From NCBI GenBank assembly GCA_016929135.1, contig JAFGJK010000113.1, positions 16,490-80,489 on the forward strand: DNA of 64,000 nt, read 5' to 3'. Made by a program: the position numbers and the translations under genes. The notes below the pieces were generated by a model. The model did not search any database. It was not told the DNA's origin and was given only the letters and a program-made list of their open reading frames with translations. This DNA is from Spirochaetota bacterium. Its GTDB lineage: Bacteria; Spirochaetota; UBA4802; UBA5550. Below are positions 54,349 to 62,868 of this stretch, one piece after another (within the stretch, counting starts at the first letter, position 1; the number at the start of each line of letters is the position of its first letter).

Positions 54349-54572
54349 CAACTCTCTCCTCTGGTACAGCGATATGGATTAGTGGTATCGCCGGCGGATC
54401 AGGTTACAACCGCAGGGGTCGCGCGTTACCGGGAATTGGATCCGAGAACGGCAGGACCATTGGATCCTGGTGATGCGATACCAGTGCCAGTTATAGCAGA
54501 TCCGCGGCATAAGGCAAGGCAATTTTTATGAGGGTATCCCATTTTCGGGGCCGCGGGATCCCCGCCGTCCCC

Positions 54573-56111
54573 TCACAGGACCATCATGCGGCCCCCGGCC
54601 AGGGAAAAGACCTCGAGGCGCTCCGGGACCGCCAGCCCGAATGAGAAACCCTCGGCCCACCTGCCGTCCCTCAGCCTGCGGTACCATCGTCCCTCCGCCA
54701 GGGATCGCCGGAAATAGCGCAGGTTCTCCTCGTCCGCCGCCCCGTCGGGGAAGTTGCCGCCCCTTGCCCGGTGCAGCATCCTCGCCACCTTCCACAGGGT
54801 GGCCACGTCGCTCCGCGAGAAGCCGTCTCCGAACCGCCACAGGGCGCTGCCGCGCAGGAGCCGCCGCTCCTCCGGCATTCCGAGCCGCTCCAGCGCCGGC
54901 ACCCCCGGCAGGAGGTAGAGGGGGGAGACACCGACGGAGACCGGCAGGCGGGCCAGCCAGATCAGGTCCTCCAGCGCCCCTTCCGCGGTCCCCCCGGGGA
55001 GCCCCAGGATGCAGAAAACCAGCGTGCCGACGCGCCCCCCGATGGTCGCCACCGCCTCCTGGAGCGCCCGACGCGAAAAGGGTCTCCCCAGGGAACTCCC
55101 GAGGCCGCCGTTGCCGGTCACCAGGGAAAAATTGAACTCGACGAAGCCGGCGGCGATGAGGTCCTCCAGATACGGCAGGACATTGGAGAGGGTGATGCCG
55201 TTCATGGCGGTAAAGACCATGCCCCGGTCATGGTACCGCCGCAGCAGGGGGATCACCTCCCCGGCGAAGGCCGCATCGTCAAGGAAATTGTCGTCCTCGA
55301 AGTTCACCATCTCCACGCCCGATTCATGGAGCGAGCGGAGCTCGCCGTCGATGGAGCCGATGCTTCGACGGGAGGGGGCGCGGTGCCGGTGCACGGCGCA
55401 GAAGGCGCAGCGGTGGGCGCATCCCCTGCCGAGCACCACCGAGGCGGTACGCCTCCCCCGGAAGTACCGGAAGCCGGCCCTAGAAGGGGGGGAATCCGGT
55501 ACCGGCGCCGTCGAAGACGGCGATGCTGCGGGGTGCGGCGCCGTCGCCGAACCGCCGGTGCGGCAGACCAGCCCCGGCACCGAGGCGAGCCTCCTCCTCC
55601 CCAGCAGCGCCTCGGCGAGCGCCGGCATCCCCTCCTCGCCGGGCCCCTGCAGCAGGTAATCGGCACGGCACGTCTCCAGGAGCGCGGCCCCCTCGGCATC
55701 CACCGCCCATCCCCCCGCCGCCACCAGGGCCGCGGACCCCTCCTTGATGCGGTCGATCAGCTCCGCCACGTCCGGCCAGTAGCCTGAGAAGAGGGCGGAT
55801 ATCCCCGCGAGATCGTAGCCCCCGTCGCGGACCCGCCGCACCACGGCACCGGGGGAGTCGCCGAAGCGGTAGTAGCCGGAGAAGAGGGAGAAGTGCGAGT
55901 CGTCCTCGCGGTAGTATTCGTCCAGGTGGGAGAAGCAGTCGGGACGCGCCGTCGGCCGCCTCTTCCCCGGCGGCCTGGCGTCGTAGACATCCACCGTCAC
56001 GCCGGGGACGCGCCCGAGCGCGGCGGCGATGTAGAGAAGCCCCAGGGGCTCGGTCCTGGCCGGGGTGTCGTAATAGTCGTACACCGGCGGCGAGATGAGC
56101 AGGATACGCAT
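54573..56111 (-). CDS. B12-binding radical SAM protein
   Basis: A 512-residue protein. N-terminal cobalamin-type domain (1-190) begins MRILLISPPVYDYYDTPART, then a radical SAM core with the cluster-binding GCAHRCAFCAVH (CxxxCxxC) near residue 235 and VEMVNFEDDNFLDDAAF after it. The C-terminal 90 residues lack a known domain. Such proteins do methylations, rearrangements or thioether formation; substrate unknown. The insertion ASPSSTAPVPDSPPSR in the middle is a low-complexity linker. Confidence 0.88.
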   Translation of the reverse strand: MRILLISPPVYDYYDTPARTEPLGLLYIAAALGRVPGVTVDVYDARPPGKRRPTARPDCFSHLDEYYREDDSHFSLFSGYYRFGDSPGAVVRRVRDGGYDLAGISALFSGYWPDVAELIDRIKEGSAALVAAGGWAVDAEGAALLETCRADYLLQGPGEEGMPALAEALLGRRRLASVPGLVCRTGGSATAPHPAASPSSTAPVPDSPPSRAGFRYFRGRRTASVVLGRGCAHRCAFCAVHRHRAPSRRSIGSIDGELRSLHESGVEMVNFEDDNFLDDAAFAGEVIPLLRRYHDRGMVFTAMNGITLSNVLPYLEDLIAAGFVEFNFSLVTGNGGLGSSLGRPFSRRALQEAVATIGGRVGTLVFCILGLPGGTAEGALEDLIWLARLPVSVGVSPLYLLPGVPALERLGMPEERRLLRGSALWRFGDGFSRSDVATLWKVARMLHRARGGNFPDGAADEENLRYFRRSLAEGRWYRRLRDGRWAEGFSFGLAVPERLEVFSLAGGRMMVL

Positions 56112-56273
56112 CGTGCGGCGCCCCCCCTTCAATGGATCCCCTCCAGAGCAGCGGCATGGATCGTCTTCTCCTGCCGTTACACCATCACGGGCAGGATAAA
56201 TCCATTAAAAAAGCTACCACAACCCGCTTTTTGTGCCGATAGGAGTAGTAACTTACACACTCAAGGAGGCGTC

Positions 56274-56417
56274 ATGGTTCATTCAGACCTTGACATGAAG
56301 GAGTGGAAAAAGGAACAGCTTTCCTATTTTCAGAACTACCTTAAGAATTTTAAGGAAGGGACACAGCAGCACACAACGCTGAAAAAGAAGGTTGACGAGC
56401 TCTCCAGGCTCATATAA
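56274..56417 (+). CDS. Small protein (47 aa)
   Basis: MVHSDLDMKEWKKEQLSYFQ, then NYLKNFKEG and KKKVDELSRLI. A short charged helix with an excellent AAGGAGG at 56263-56269 and an independent terminator immediately after. It is missed by longer frame scans because it lies at the end of a larger open frame. Function unknown; coiled-coil or regulatory micro-protein is possible. Confidence 0.65.
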   Translation: MVHSDLDMKEWKKEQLSYFQNYLKNFKEGTQQHTTLKKKVDELSRLI

Positions 56418-56460
56418 CCCACTCCCCGCCGGTCCGGGACCGGCGCCATTACCATCACTG

Positions 56461-56487
56461 ACGGCGGAGCACAGCTCCGCCGTTTTG
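56461..56487 (+). terminator. Terminator of the small protein gene
   Basis: ACGGCGGAGC (56461-56470) and GCTCCGCCGT (56474-56483) form a perfect 10-bp stem with a 3-nt loop, followed by TTTT. Confidence 0.8.
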
Positions 56488-56488
56488 T

Positions 56489-57940
56489 CTATATGTTCAG
56501 GTAGATCAGGCAGATATCGTCATAGAAGGACTCCGATCCGGAGAATTCCACGATCCGCCGGTAGAGGTTGTCGATGAAGCCCCCCCCCCCGATCCCCCGC
56601 GATTCCAGCAGCGCCTCCTGCAGCGGCCCGTACTGGAACTGGATATTCTCCCTGTTCCGCTCCTCCAGGAGACCGTCGGTGTAGAGAAGCATCGAGCAGC
56701 CCCGGGGCACGCTGATCTCGTTGTTCACGATATCAATGTCGATATGGCCCATCTCGTCGTTGTCGAAGACGGCCAGCGGTATCGATGCGCTCCCCCTGAG
56801 CGTCTCCACCCTCTCGGGATAGATCAGGAAGGGTGGATTGTGCCCCGCGCTGGCATAGATGAAACCCCGCGTCGAGGGATCGTAGATGCCGTAGAAGGCG
56901 GTCACAAAATTGTCGGCGGTCTGACCGGAGAGGAGGCCGTTGAGATAATAGAGCAGATCGGCGGGGTTCTCCCTTCTCGCACCGGCCTGCAGGATGAAGG
57001 ACTTCACCATGGATGTGACGAAGGCGGCGGGGACCCCGTGCCCCGCCACGTCGCTCAGGAAAATGCCGATCCGGTTCGAGTCGCGGAAACGAAGGAAATC
57101 GAAAAAATCGCCCCCCACCAGCTTCATGGGCCGGTACAGGGTGTAGATGTAATCAACCGGGGCCCGCGAGGGTATCAGCTTCTTCTGGATCTGGCAGGCC
57201 ATATGGAGCTCCATCTCGTACTCCTGGTTCCGCTCCTTGAGGCTGTTCTTCTCCCTGAGCAGCTGTTCGGTCTGCTCCCTGATCTGGTCCTCCAGGGCCT
57301 TCATCATCTCCAGGTTTTTCTCGAACTCCTCCTCGTTGGTGCTGAAGGCGTCGTCGAGGATGCGATGTACCACCGCCAGGAGACCGCAGAGCAGGGCCAT
57401 GCCGATACAGCAGGCAGCGGCCTGGAGGCGCACCAGGGCGAACACCTGTGGTGTCGACAGTCTCCAGGAGGCCGCCGCGACGGCAACCATGCCGGCCGAA
57501 AGGATTACGGCGGTGGCCGCCAGGGCGCGGAGCGTTCCGAAGATTCCGGCCAGTGCGACGACGGCCAGGGCCAGCGGGAGCGTGGCCCCCGAACCGTCCG
57601 CAAGGAGCCCCCGCATACCCTGGTATGACGCGGCGAACCAGGCGGCCGTGTAGACGGCCAGCAGCAGACGGATCGAGCGGTCATATCGCCCCAAGGAGAT
57701 GAGATGGATGCCCAGCAGGTGCACCGTCACCAGGGAGTAGAGCAGCGGCAGGAAGGGACGGTCAAGGCGGCTGCCCGTGACGGCAAGAACAACTGCGGCG
57801 CCGAAGGCCGCGGTGCCGGCGACCATGTGGACCCAGAGGAGGGCACGGGCCTTCTTCTTCTCCAGAAGCGAGGACCACTGGGGCAGTTCCAGGAGACGGC
57901 CCGGATCGAAGGGGGCGATTCTCATGATTTTCCACTGCAT
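56489..57940 (-). CDS. SpoIIE-type PP2C phosphatase with membrane sensor
   Basis: A 483-residue protein. Residues 30-195 hold about six membrane helices, a coiled coil (about 200-250) follows, then the SpoIIE/PP2C phosphatase: LVGGDFFDFLRFRD (about 273-286), GIFLSDVAGHGVPAAFVTSM (about 293-312), YASAGHNPPFL and MLLYTDGLLEERN (about 412-424). It dephosphorylates an anti-anti-sigma or similar serine-phosphorylated partner. No partner gene is adjacent. ATG 57940 used. Confidence 0.92.
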   Translation of the reverse strand: MQWKIMRIAPFDPGRLLELPQWSSLLEKKKARALLWVHMVAGTAAFGAAVVLAVTGSRLDRPFLPLLYSLVTVHLLGIHLISLGRYDRSIRLLLAVYTAAWFAASYQGMRGLLADGSGATLPLALAVVALAGIFGTLRALAATAVILSAGMVAVAAASWRLSTPQVFALVRLQAAACCIGMALLCGLLAVVHRILDDAFSTNEEEFEKNLEMMKALEDQIREQTEQLLREKNSLKERNQEYEMELHMACQIQKKLIPSRAPVDYIYTLYRPMKLVGGDFFDFLRFRDSNRIGIFLSDVAGHGVPAAFVTSMVKSFILQAGARRENPADLLYYLNGLLSGQTADNFVTAFYGIYDPSTRGFIYASAGHNPPFLIYPERVETLRGSASIPLAVFDNDEMGHIDIDIVNNEISVPRGCSMLLYTDGLLEERNRENIQFQYGPLQEALLESRGIGGGGFIDNLYRRIVEFSGSESFYDDICLIYLNI

Positions 57941-58101
57941 CCGACACCCCTGGGGCCAGAATTCCCCCCGGCGCCGTCGGGAGGGGGCCCCGAATGCCAC
58001 GGCACTACTATACACCATGCGATCCCCCCGTGTCAAATACTGTACGGTCCGCCGCTCAATTTATTGTCGCGGCAGCCGGGGCGGGCAATGGAAAAAGACT
58101 G

Positions 58102-58130
58102 TTGACAAAGGACCGGATCCGCCGTATACA
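58102..58130 (+). promoter_or_regulatory. Near-consensus promoter
   Basis: TTGACA at 58102-58107 and TATACA at 58125-58130 with exactly 17 bp between, 30 bp upstream of the ATG of the small membrane protein gene. Confidence 0.75.
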
Positions 58131-58160
58131 GATGCATCGCTTTACAGGAGGATACCAGGA

Positions 58161-58370
58161 ATGAACAGCTTTACCAGCGTCATCATCCCCCACCTCATCG
58201 GTCTCTTCTTTATCGTGCTGGGATGGTACATCAGCATCCTCAACGTGGGGCTGGCGCGATTCCAGACGAACGTCCTCTTCTCCCGGTGGACCCTGATCGG
58301 CCTGATCCTCATCGTGCTGGGCGCCTACATCCCCAACGCGTGGGGATTGATCCGCCGCAAGAAATCCTAG
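58161..58370 (+). CDS. Small membrane protein (69 aa)
   Basis: MNSFTSVIIPHLIGLFFIVL then WYISILNVGLARF, NVLFSRWTLIGLILIVLGAY and a basic end GLIRRKKS. Two membrane helices, inside tail basic. GGAGGATACCAGGA before the ATG. Function unknown. It has its own near-consensus promoter. Confidence 0.75.
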   Translation: MNSFTSVIIPHLIGLFFIVLGWYISILNVGLARFQTNVLFSRWTLIGLILIVLGAYIPNAWGLIRRKKS

Positions 58371-58407
58371 GGCCCCCTGCCCGCGGACGACGACAATCGA
58401 GACGCCC

Positions 58408-59259
58408 CTACTCCGCGGGCATCCCCTCCTCTCGCATCACCCGGCACAGCAGGTCCGGGTAATCGGTGACGATGCCGTTGATCCCGCACCGTATGAGGTG
58501 GCGCATGTTCTCGGTGCGGTTGATGGTCCAGGCGAAAACCGGCACCCCCCTCTCATGGGCCGCGTCGATGAAGCCCTCGGAGACGATTTGAATGCCCGGA
58601 TGCCTCCCGGTGTACTCCGGGGACCTGCCGAAATGGTACTGGGGTACGAAGAGGGCCCGGTCCCGGGGCCGGCAGAGGCGCATGAGGCCGGCCCCCCGGC
58701 AGAGCAGGAGGCGCACCACCTCCAGTGGGGGCGCGGAGCGGACGATGTCAGGGTGCACCCTTCTTAAATACCGCATAACGTTACCGTGGAACGAGCCCAC
58801 GATCACCCGCCCCTGGGCCTCCCGGTCGCGAATGATCTCGATGACGCGGGCCGCGAATCCCCTGTCCCGATCCTTTACGTCTACGGAGAAGAGCGAATCC
58901 GGAAACATGGTGAGGGCGGCCTCCAGGGTGGCGATGCGGTACCCCCTCCCCCGGAAGGGATAGGTCTTCCCCCCGTCGAAGGTGATGGCGTACCCGGCGT
59001 CCAGCGATCTGACGGTGCCGAAGGAGAGCGAGGAGACCGGCCCCCGGCCGTTCGTGGTGGTCTCCAGCAGATTATCGTGCCGCAGAACCGCGATGCCGTC
59101 AGAGGTGCGGCGCACGTCCGTCTCCAGCAGGCAGCCGGGGAGCATCACCCTGGCAGCGGCGAAGGACTCCAGCGTGTTCTCCGGAAACTCCTGCGGCGCC
59201 CCCCGGTGGGCCGCCGGCGTGAAACGCGTGATGTCGAGAATTCGATCGATCGGCCTCAT
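58408..59259 (-). CDS. Glycerophosphodiester phosphodiesterase family protein
   Basis: A 283-residue TIM-barrel GDPD. AHRGAPQEFPENT (H18, R19, E27, N28) holds the metal-binding and catalytic His, ETDVRRTSDGIAVLRHD (E46, D48, H61) follows, and TDYPDL lies near the end. Hydrolyses glycerophosphodiesters to glycerol-3-phosphate. No signal peptide, so cytoplasmic. The frame is open to 59430, but the ATG at 59259 with GGAGGAG upstream starts the domain. Confidence 0.9.
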   Translation of the reverse strand: MRPIDRILDITRFTPAAHRGAPQEFPENTLESFAAARVMLPGCLLETDVRRTSDGIAVLRHDNLLETTTNGRGPVSSLSFGTVRSLDAGYAITFDGGKTYPFRGRGYRIATLEAALTMFPDSLFSVDVKDRDRGFAARVIEIIRDREAQGRVIVGSFHGNVMRYLRRVHPDIVRSAPPLEVVRLLLCRGAGLMRLCRPRDRALFVPQYHFGRSPEYTGRHPGIQIVSEGFIDAAHERGVPVFAWTINRTENMRHLIRCGINGIVTDYPDLLCRVMREEGMPAE

Positions 59260-59631
59260 ACCCCCTCCTCCGTACCGGCATCCCCGAATCGCAGGGAACG
59301 CCGCGCGTAATGCCGGTAGGGTCTTTCGGCCCCGTACCGCCGGGCCCTCTTCATGGATACAGGAGTCCCCCTGATTTTGATACCCTTTTTTCCCCAAAGG
59401 GGGAAAAAGGCTTGTCGCATCCACTTTCAACAGCTATTTTTCAAGCATTCCAATTTTTAAACGTCTTGTTCGTCGGACACATCGCCGGCGGCTGAATGCG
59501 TATCCCTTCACTCCGGGGTTTTCGCGGGGGGAGGATGCTGGCACCAGCCATCGTCAGTACGGTAATCCGCGGCGATCGGGGCCCTATGATCCGACAGAGC
59601 GGCAGTCGCAGGAAAAAAAAAGGTAAACACC
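59260..59631. other. Intergenic region
   Basis: No gene. CCTTTTTTCCCC ... GGGGAAAAAGG (59384-59410) forms a hairpin of unknown role. The promoter and operator of the next operon follow at 59632. Confidence 0.5.
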
Positions 59632-59660
59632 TTGACAGGAACGGCCATCTTTTGTATTTT
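59632..59660 (+). promoter_or_regulatory. Promoter of the DUF134/MinD operon
   Basis: TTGACA at 59632-59637 and TATTTT at 59655-59660 with 17 bp between. Strong consensus -35 with an imperfect -10, consistent with a regulated promoter. Confidence 0.7.
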
Positions 59661-59673
59661 TAGCATATGCTAA
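59660..59673. promoter_or_regulatory. Perfect 14-bp palindrome at the operon start (operator candidate)
   Basis: TTAGCATATGCTAA reads the same on both strands. It begins on the last base of the -10 box and covers the expected start site, where a repressor would block initiation. The first gene downstream encodes the DUF134 DNA-binding protein, so autoregulation is likely. Confidence 0.7.
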
Positions 59674-59692
59674 TAATAGGATACAGCTAGCC

Positions 59693-60157
59693 GTGCCGAG
59701 GCCGCCGAAATGCCGAAGAGTCCTGGGGGAACCCGCAACCCCGGTGTTCAAGCCGGCGGGGATACCGAAGTGCGATCTCCAGGAGGTTACGCTCTCCCTG
59801 GACGAGTTCGAGGCGGTGCGCCTGGCTGACCTCCAGGGGGAATACCAGGAGGAGGCGGCAGCCGCCATGGGTATCTCCCGGCAGACCTTCGGCAACATCC
59901 TGGCGAAGGCGCGCCGCAAGATCGCCGACTGCCTGGTGAACGGAAAGGCCCTGAAGATCGAAGGGGGGCACATCGAGATGGACATGCGAACCTTCTTCTG
60001 CGGCACCTGCAGGAGCGAGTGGTCCGAACCCCTCGGGACCGGAAGACCCCGGGCCTGTCCCCGATGCGGCAGCGAAGACATCGCCAGGAACACCACAGTG
60101 CCGGGGGATGGCTACATGAATAGAAATCATCGTGAACATGGAGGCACACAATGCTGA
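59693..60157 (+). CDS. DUF134 (UPF0251) DNA-binding protein with zinc ribbon
   Basis: A 154-residue protein. The DUF134 region starts PRPPKCRRV and VTLSLDEFEAVRLADLQG near 32-49, and a sigma70-region-4-like HTH at about 52-80 (AAAAMGISRQTFGNILAKAR). A C-terminal CxxC pair (C103/C106 and C122/C125) could bind zinc or an Fe-S cluster. GTG start at 59693. This family recurs beside NifX/NifB-like and MinD-ferredoxin genes, so it is probably the local regulator and the palindrome upstream its site. Confidence 0.92.
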   Translation: MPRPPKCRRVLGEPATPVFKPAGIPKCDLQEVTLSLDEFEAVRLADLQGEYQEEAAAAMGISRQTFGNILAKARRKIADCLVNGKALKIEGGHIEMDMRTFFCGTCRSEWSEPLGTGRPRACPRCGSEDIARNTTVPGDGYMNRNHREHGGTQC

Positions 60158-60516
60158 TAGCAATCGCAGCTTCGGGGGCACCACCGGAGGCGCCCGTGGA
60201 GGAGAGGTTCGGCCGGGCCAGGGGCTTTTCGCTCTACGATACGGACCAGGGGACCGCGTCCTGGCATGACAACAGCCAGAACCTGCAGGCCCCCCAGGGG
60301 GCGGGGATACAGGCGGCAAAGCACGTTATCGAAAGCGGTGCCAACGCGCTGATTGCACGAAACGTGGGCCCCAAGGCCTTCGACCTGCTCACGCGTCACG
60401 GCATTGCAATATACCTCTGTCCCGAGGCTTGCCGGACGGTGGGAGACGCCGTCGAGGGCTATAACAGGGGGACCCTGGAGCAGCTCTCCACGGCGAACCA
60501 GGACGGGCACTGGTAA
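60151..60516 (+). CDS. NifB/NifX family protein
   Basis: A 121-residue protein of the dinitrogenase iron-molybdenum cofactor family: MLIAIAASG, VEERFGRARGFSLYDTD, QNLQAPQGAGIQAAKHVIES, NVGPKAFDLLTRHGIAIY and ends EQLSTANQDGHW. It likely binds an Fe-S or Mo-cofactor intermediate rather than true nitrogenase, as no nif structural gene is seen. It overlaps the DUF134 gene by 7 bp (coupled). Confidence 0.92.
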   Translation: MLIAIAASGAPPEAPVEERFGRARGFSLYDTDQGTASWHDNSQNLQAPQGAGIQAAKHVIESGANALIARNVGPKAFDLLTRHGIAIYLCPEACRTVGDAVEGYNRGTLEQLSTANQDGHW

Positions 60517-60538
60517 AAAAAATCAAGGGAGGTGCGGT

Positions 60539-60997
60539 ATGGTGAAGGAGAAGAAACACGAGGCCTCAGGAGCCGCGGCCATTCATGCTGAGCGGTGGAA
60601 CCGCATCTGTCTTGCCCTGGAAGAACTGCTGGTCCACGCCGAGCAGTGCGGGTCGCAGTGCCTTTCCCGGGGATCCGACAAGCTCTATTCTCAGATCGCC
60701 ACGGTGGGCAACAGGCTGAAGCGCATACGGGAAGAGATGCGCCAGAGCGGCCACTGCGGGGAGGGGCGCGCGGGGGAGATACTCTTCGCCGGGGATTATG
60801 CCGCCGAGCTGGATGCGGTACACCAGGCGATTGAGCAGAAACTCGAGGCATGCAAGGAGATCTGCGGGGAATTCTCGCACGCCGAGACGAACATGCACAT
60901 CACACAGCGGTGCGTCGAGATGCACGAGAACCTCCGGCATATCGAGTCCCTGCTGCAGGAACGCATGAAGTACCTTCGGATCAGTTCGGTCTACTGA
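60539..60997 (+). CDS. Unknown helical protein inside the MinD-ferredoxin operon
   Basis: A 152-residue alpha-helical protein with six cysteines (QCGSQCLSRGSDK, SGHCGEG, EACKEICGEFSHAET, ITQRCVEM). LEELLVHAEQCGSQCLSRGS and EMHENLRHIESLLQERMKYL stand out. AAGGGAGG at 60525-60532 precedes the ATG at 60539. I do not recognise a family. The Cys pattern and position suggest a metal or redox role linked with the NifX-like protein. Confidence 0.7.
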   Translation: MVKEKKHEASGAAAIHAERWNRICLALEELLVHAEQCGSQCLSRGSDKLYSQIATVGNRLKRIREEMRQSGHCGEGRAGEILFAGDYAAELDAVHQAIEQKLEACKEICGEFSHAETNMHITQRCVEMHENLRHIESLLQERMKYLRISSVY

Positions 60998-61159
60998 GCG
61001 GAGCGTGGAGCCGCACCGCACAGGGAGGTGCACCCGAACAACGAGGCAATTGGACCGGCCCCGCATGCGAAGGGCCGATGAGAGGGGAGGAATCGGTCCG
61101 CATCAGGGGCGGGGCCTCCCGGGACGAAAATAACGGCATCTACACAAGGAGCGACAGCA

Positions 61160-62002
61160 ATGAAGACAAAGATATCCGTAATGGCTGAAAACACGGTTGA
61201 AATGCCGAAAAACGCCATCGGCGAGCACGGCCTGTCAATGCTCATCGAGCGGGAGGACGCCACCCTCTTCGACACCGGCCAGGGTTTCGCGCTGATGCAC
61301 AACATGAAGGCCCTGTTCAAGGACCCGGCGGCAATATCAAGGATCGTCCTGAGCCACGGACACTACGATCATACCGGCGGCCTGAAGGGCCTGCTGGAAT
61401 CCCAGAAACGGGAGATACCGGTCTTCGCCCACCCTGAGGTCTTCACCGCCAGGGTGGCCCGCTACGACGGCCCCCAGGGCCCCGTGGACATCGCCATCGA
61501 CATGCCGAACAAAAAGGAGGAGTACGAGGCGCTGGGCGCCCGGTTCGTCCCCGCCGGCGGGAGGACCGATGTGACGGAGGGGATAACCGCCTTCGCCGAC
61601 ATCCCCCGGCCGGCCGGATGGAAGGGTTTCGACGCCAGGCTGAAGCAAAAAACCGGCGACGCCGTCATCGACGATCCCTTCAACGACGACCTGTCGCTCC
61701 TGCTGGAGACCGAGTCAGGCCCGGTGGTGCTCCTGGGATGCGCCCACGCCGGGCTGGTGGAGATCCTGGACCATATCGCCGGCGAGACCGGCCACCGGTC
61801 GTTCCATGCCGTCATCGGCGGCACCCACCTGGGGAGCGCGCCGCCCGAGTACCTGGAGCGGGCGATAGGGGCGCTGGAGAAATACGGCGTGAAGATCGTC
61901 GCCACCTCTCACTGCACCGGCTTCAGGGCGGCGGCGATACTGGCCGGGACCTTCGGGGAGCGATTCCGCACCGCATCGGTGGGATCGGCCTTCGAATTTT
62001 AG
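61160..62002 (+). CDS. Metallo-beta-lactamase fold metallohydrolase
   Basis: A 280-residue MBL-fold protein with the first metal motif SHGHYDHTGG (H66, H68, D70, H71), LLLETESGPVVLLGCAHAGL, and TSHCTGF near the end. This subgroup (often beside MinD-ferredoxin genes) has unknown substrate. AAGGAG occurs upstream of the ATG. It is the fourth gene of the operon, 162 bp after the unknown helical gene; no promoter in between was found. Confidence 0.92.
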   Translation: MKTKISVMAENTVEMPKNAIGEHGLSMLIEREDATLFDTGQGFALMHNMKALFKDPAAISRIVLSHGHYDHTGGLKGLLESQKREIPVFAHPEVFTARVARYDGPQGPVDIAIDMPNKKEEYEALGARFVPAGGRTDVTEGITAFADIPRPAGWKGFDARLKQKTGDAVIDDPFNDDLSLLLETESGPVVLLGCAHAGLVEILDHIAGETGHRSFHAVIGGTHLGSAPPEYLERAIGALEKYGVKIVATSHCTGFRAAAILAGTFGERFRTASVGSAFEF

Positions 62003-62013
62003 GCGGGAAGAAG

Positions 62014-62868
62014 ATGGATATAGTGATAACCAGCGGCAAGGGGGGGACCGGCAAGACCATGCTCTCGGCCGCCATCGCCAGCCTCATGGGCGATGCCGGC
62101 TCCGCCGTGTGTCTCATGGACTGCGACGTGGAGGCGCCCAACGCGGCGCTCCTGCTGAAGATCCCGGTCAAGCCGGTCGATGCCGCCACGGTGCCGGTTC
62201 CGAGCGTCGATACCGAGCGCTGTACCGGCTGCGGTGCCTGCGAGAAAATATGCCGCTACAACGCCATCCCGGTGATACAGGGCCAGCCCCTGGTGCTGCC
62301 GGAACTCTGCCACGGCTGCGGCGGCTGCGCCCTGGCCTGCCCGGAAAAGGCCATCCACGAGGTACCGCGCGAGATCGGCGCCATCGAGGAGGGGGAGCGC
62401 GGAACGCTCCACTTCGTCGGCGGCAGGCTGAATATCGGCGAGGCCATGTCGCCGCCGCTCATTCGGGAGGTGAAGCGCCGGTATTACGGGAGCGACACGA
62501 GGATCATCGACTCACCCCCCGGCACCTCATGCCCCGCCGTCACCGCCGCGGACGGCGCCCGCTACGCCGTGCTGGTTGCCGAGCCGACCCCCTTCGGCCT
62601 GAACGACTTCATACTGGCATCGCAGATGCTCAGGGCGCTGGAGATACCGCTGGGGGCGGTGATCAACAGGGACGGCTGCGGCGACGGCGGCGTCGACCAC
62701 TACTGCCTCGGCCAGGGGATCGAGGTGATCGCCAAGATCCCCCAGAGCTGGGAGATCGCCGCGGCCTATTCCCGGGGCGAGGCGGTGGAACACCTGCTGG
62801 AACACCACCGCGACGCACTGGATACCATCGCAGAAACGGCGCTGCGCGGCGCCGCGAGGTGCTCATGA
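62014..62868 (+). CDS. MinD-type ATPase with inserted ferredoxin, paralogue 1
   Basis: A 284-residue P-loop ATPase: SGKGGTGKTMLSAA (Walker A, 7-20), DCDVEAPN, then an inserted 2x[4Fe-4S] ferredoxin region with C70, C73, C76, C80 and C99, C102, C105, C109, and IIDSPPGTSCPAVTA (Walker B/switch II). The MinD/Mrp superfamily with inserted ferredoxin is linked with Fe-S or Mo-cofactor handling in anaerobes. GGGAAG is near the ATG. It overlaps paralogue 2 by ATGA. Confidence 0.93.
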   Translation: MDIVITSGKGGTGKTMLSAAIASLMGDAGSAVCLMDCDVEAPNAALLLKIPVKPVDAATVPVPSVDTERCTGCGACEKICRYNAIPVIQGQPLVLPELCHGCGGCALACPEKAIHEVPREIGAIEEGERGTLHFVGGRLNIGEAMSPPLIREVKRRYYGSDTRIIDSPPGTSCPAVTAADGARYAVLVAEPTPFGLNDFILASQMLRALEIPLGAVINRDGCGDGGVDHYCLGQGIEVIAKIPQSWEIAAAYSRGEAVEHLLEHHRDALDTIAETALRGAARCS

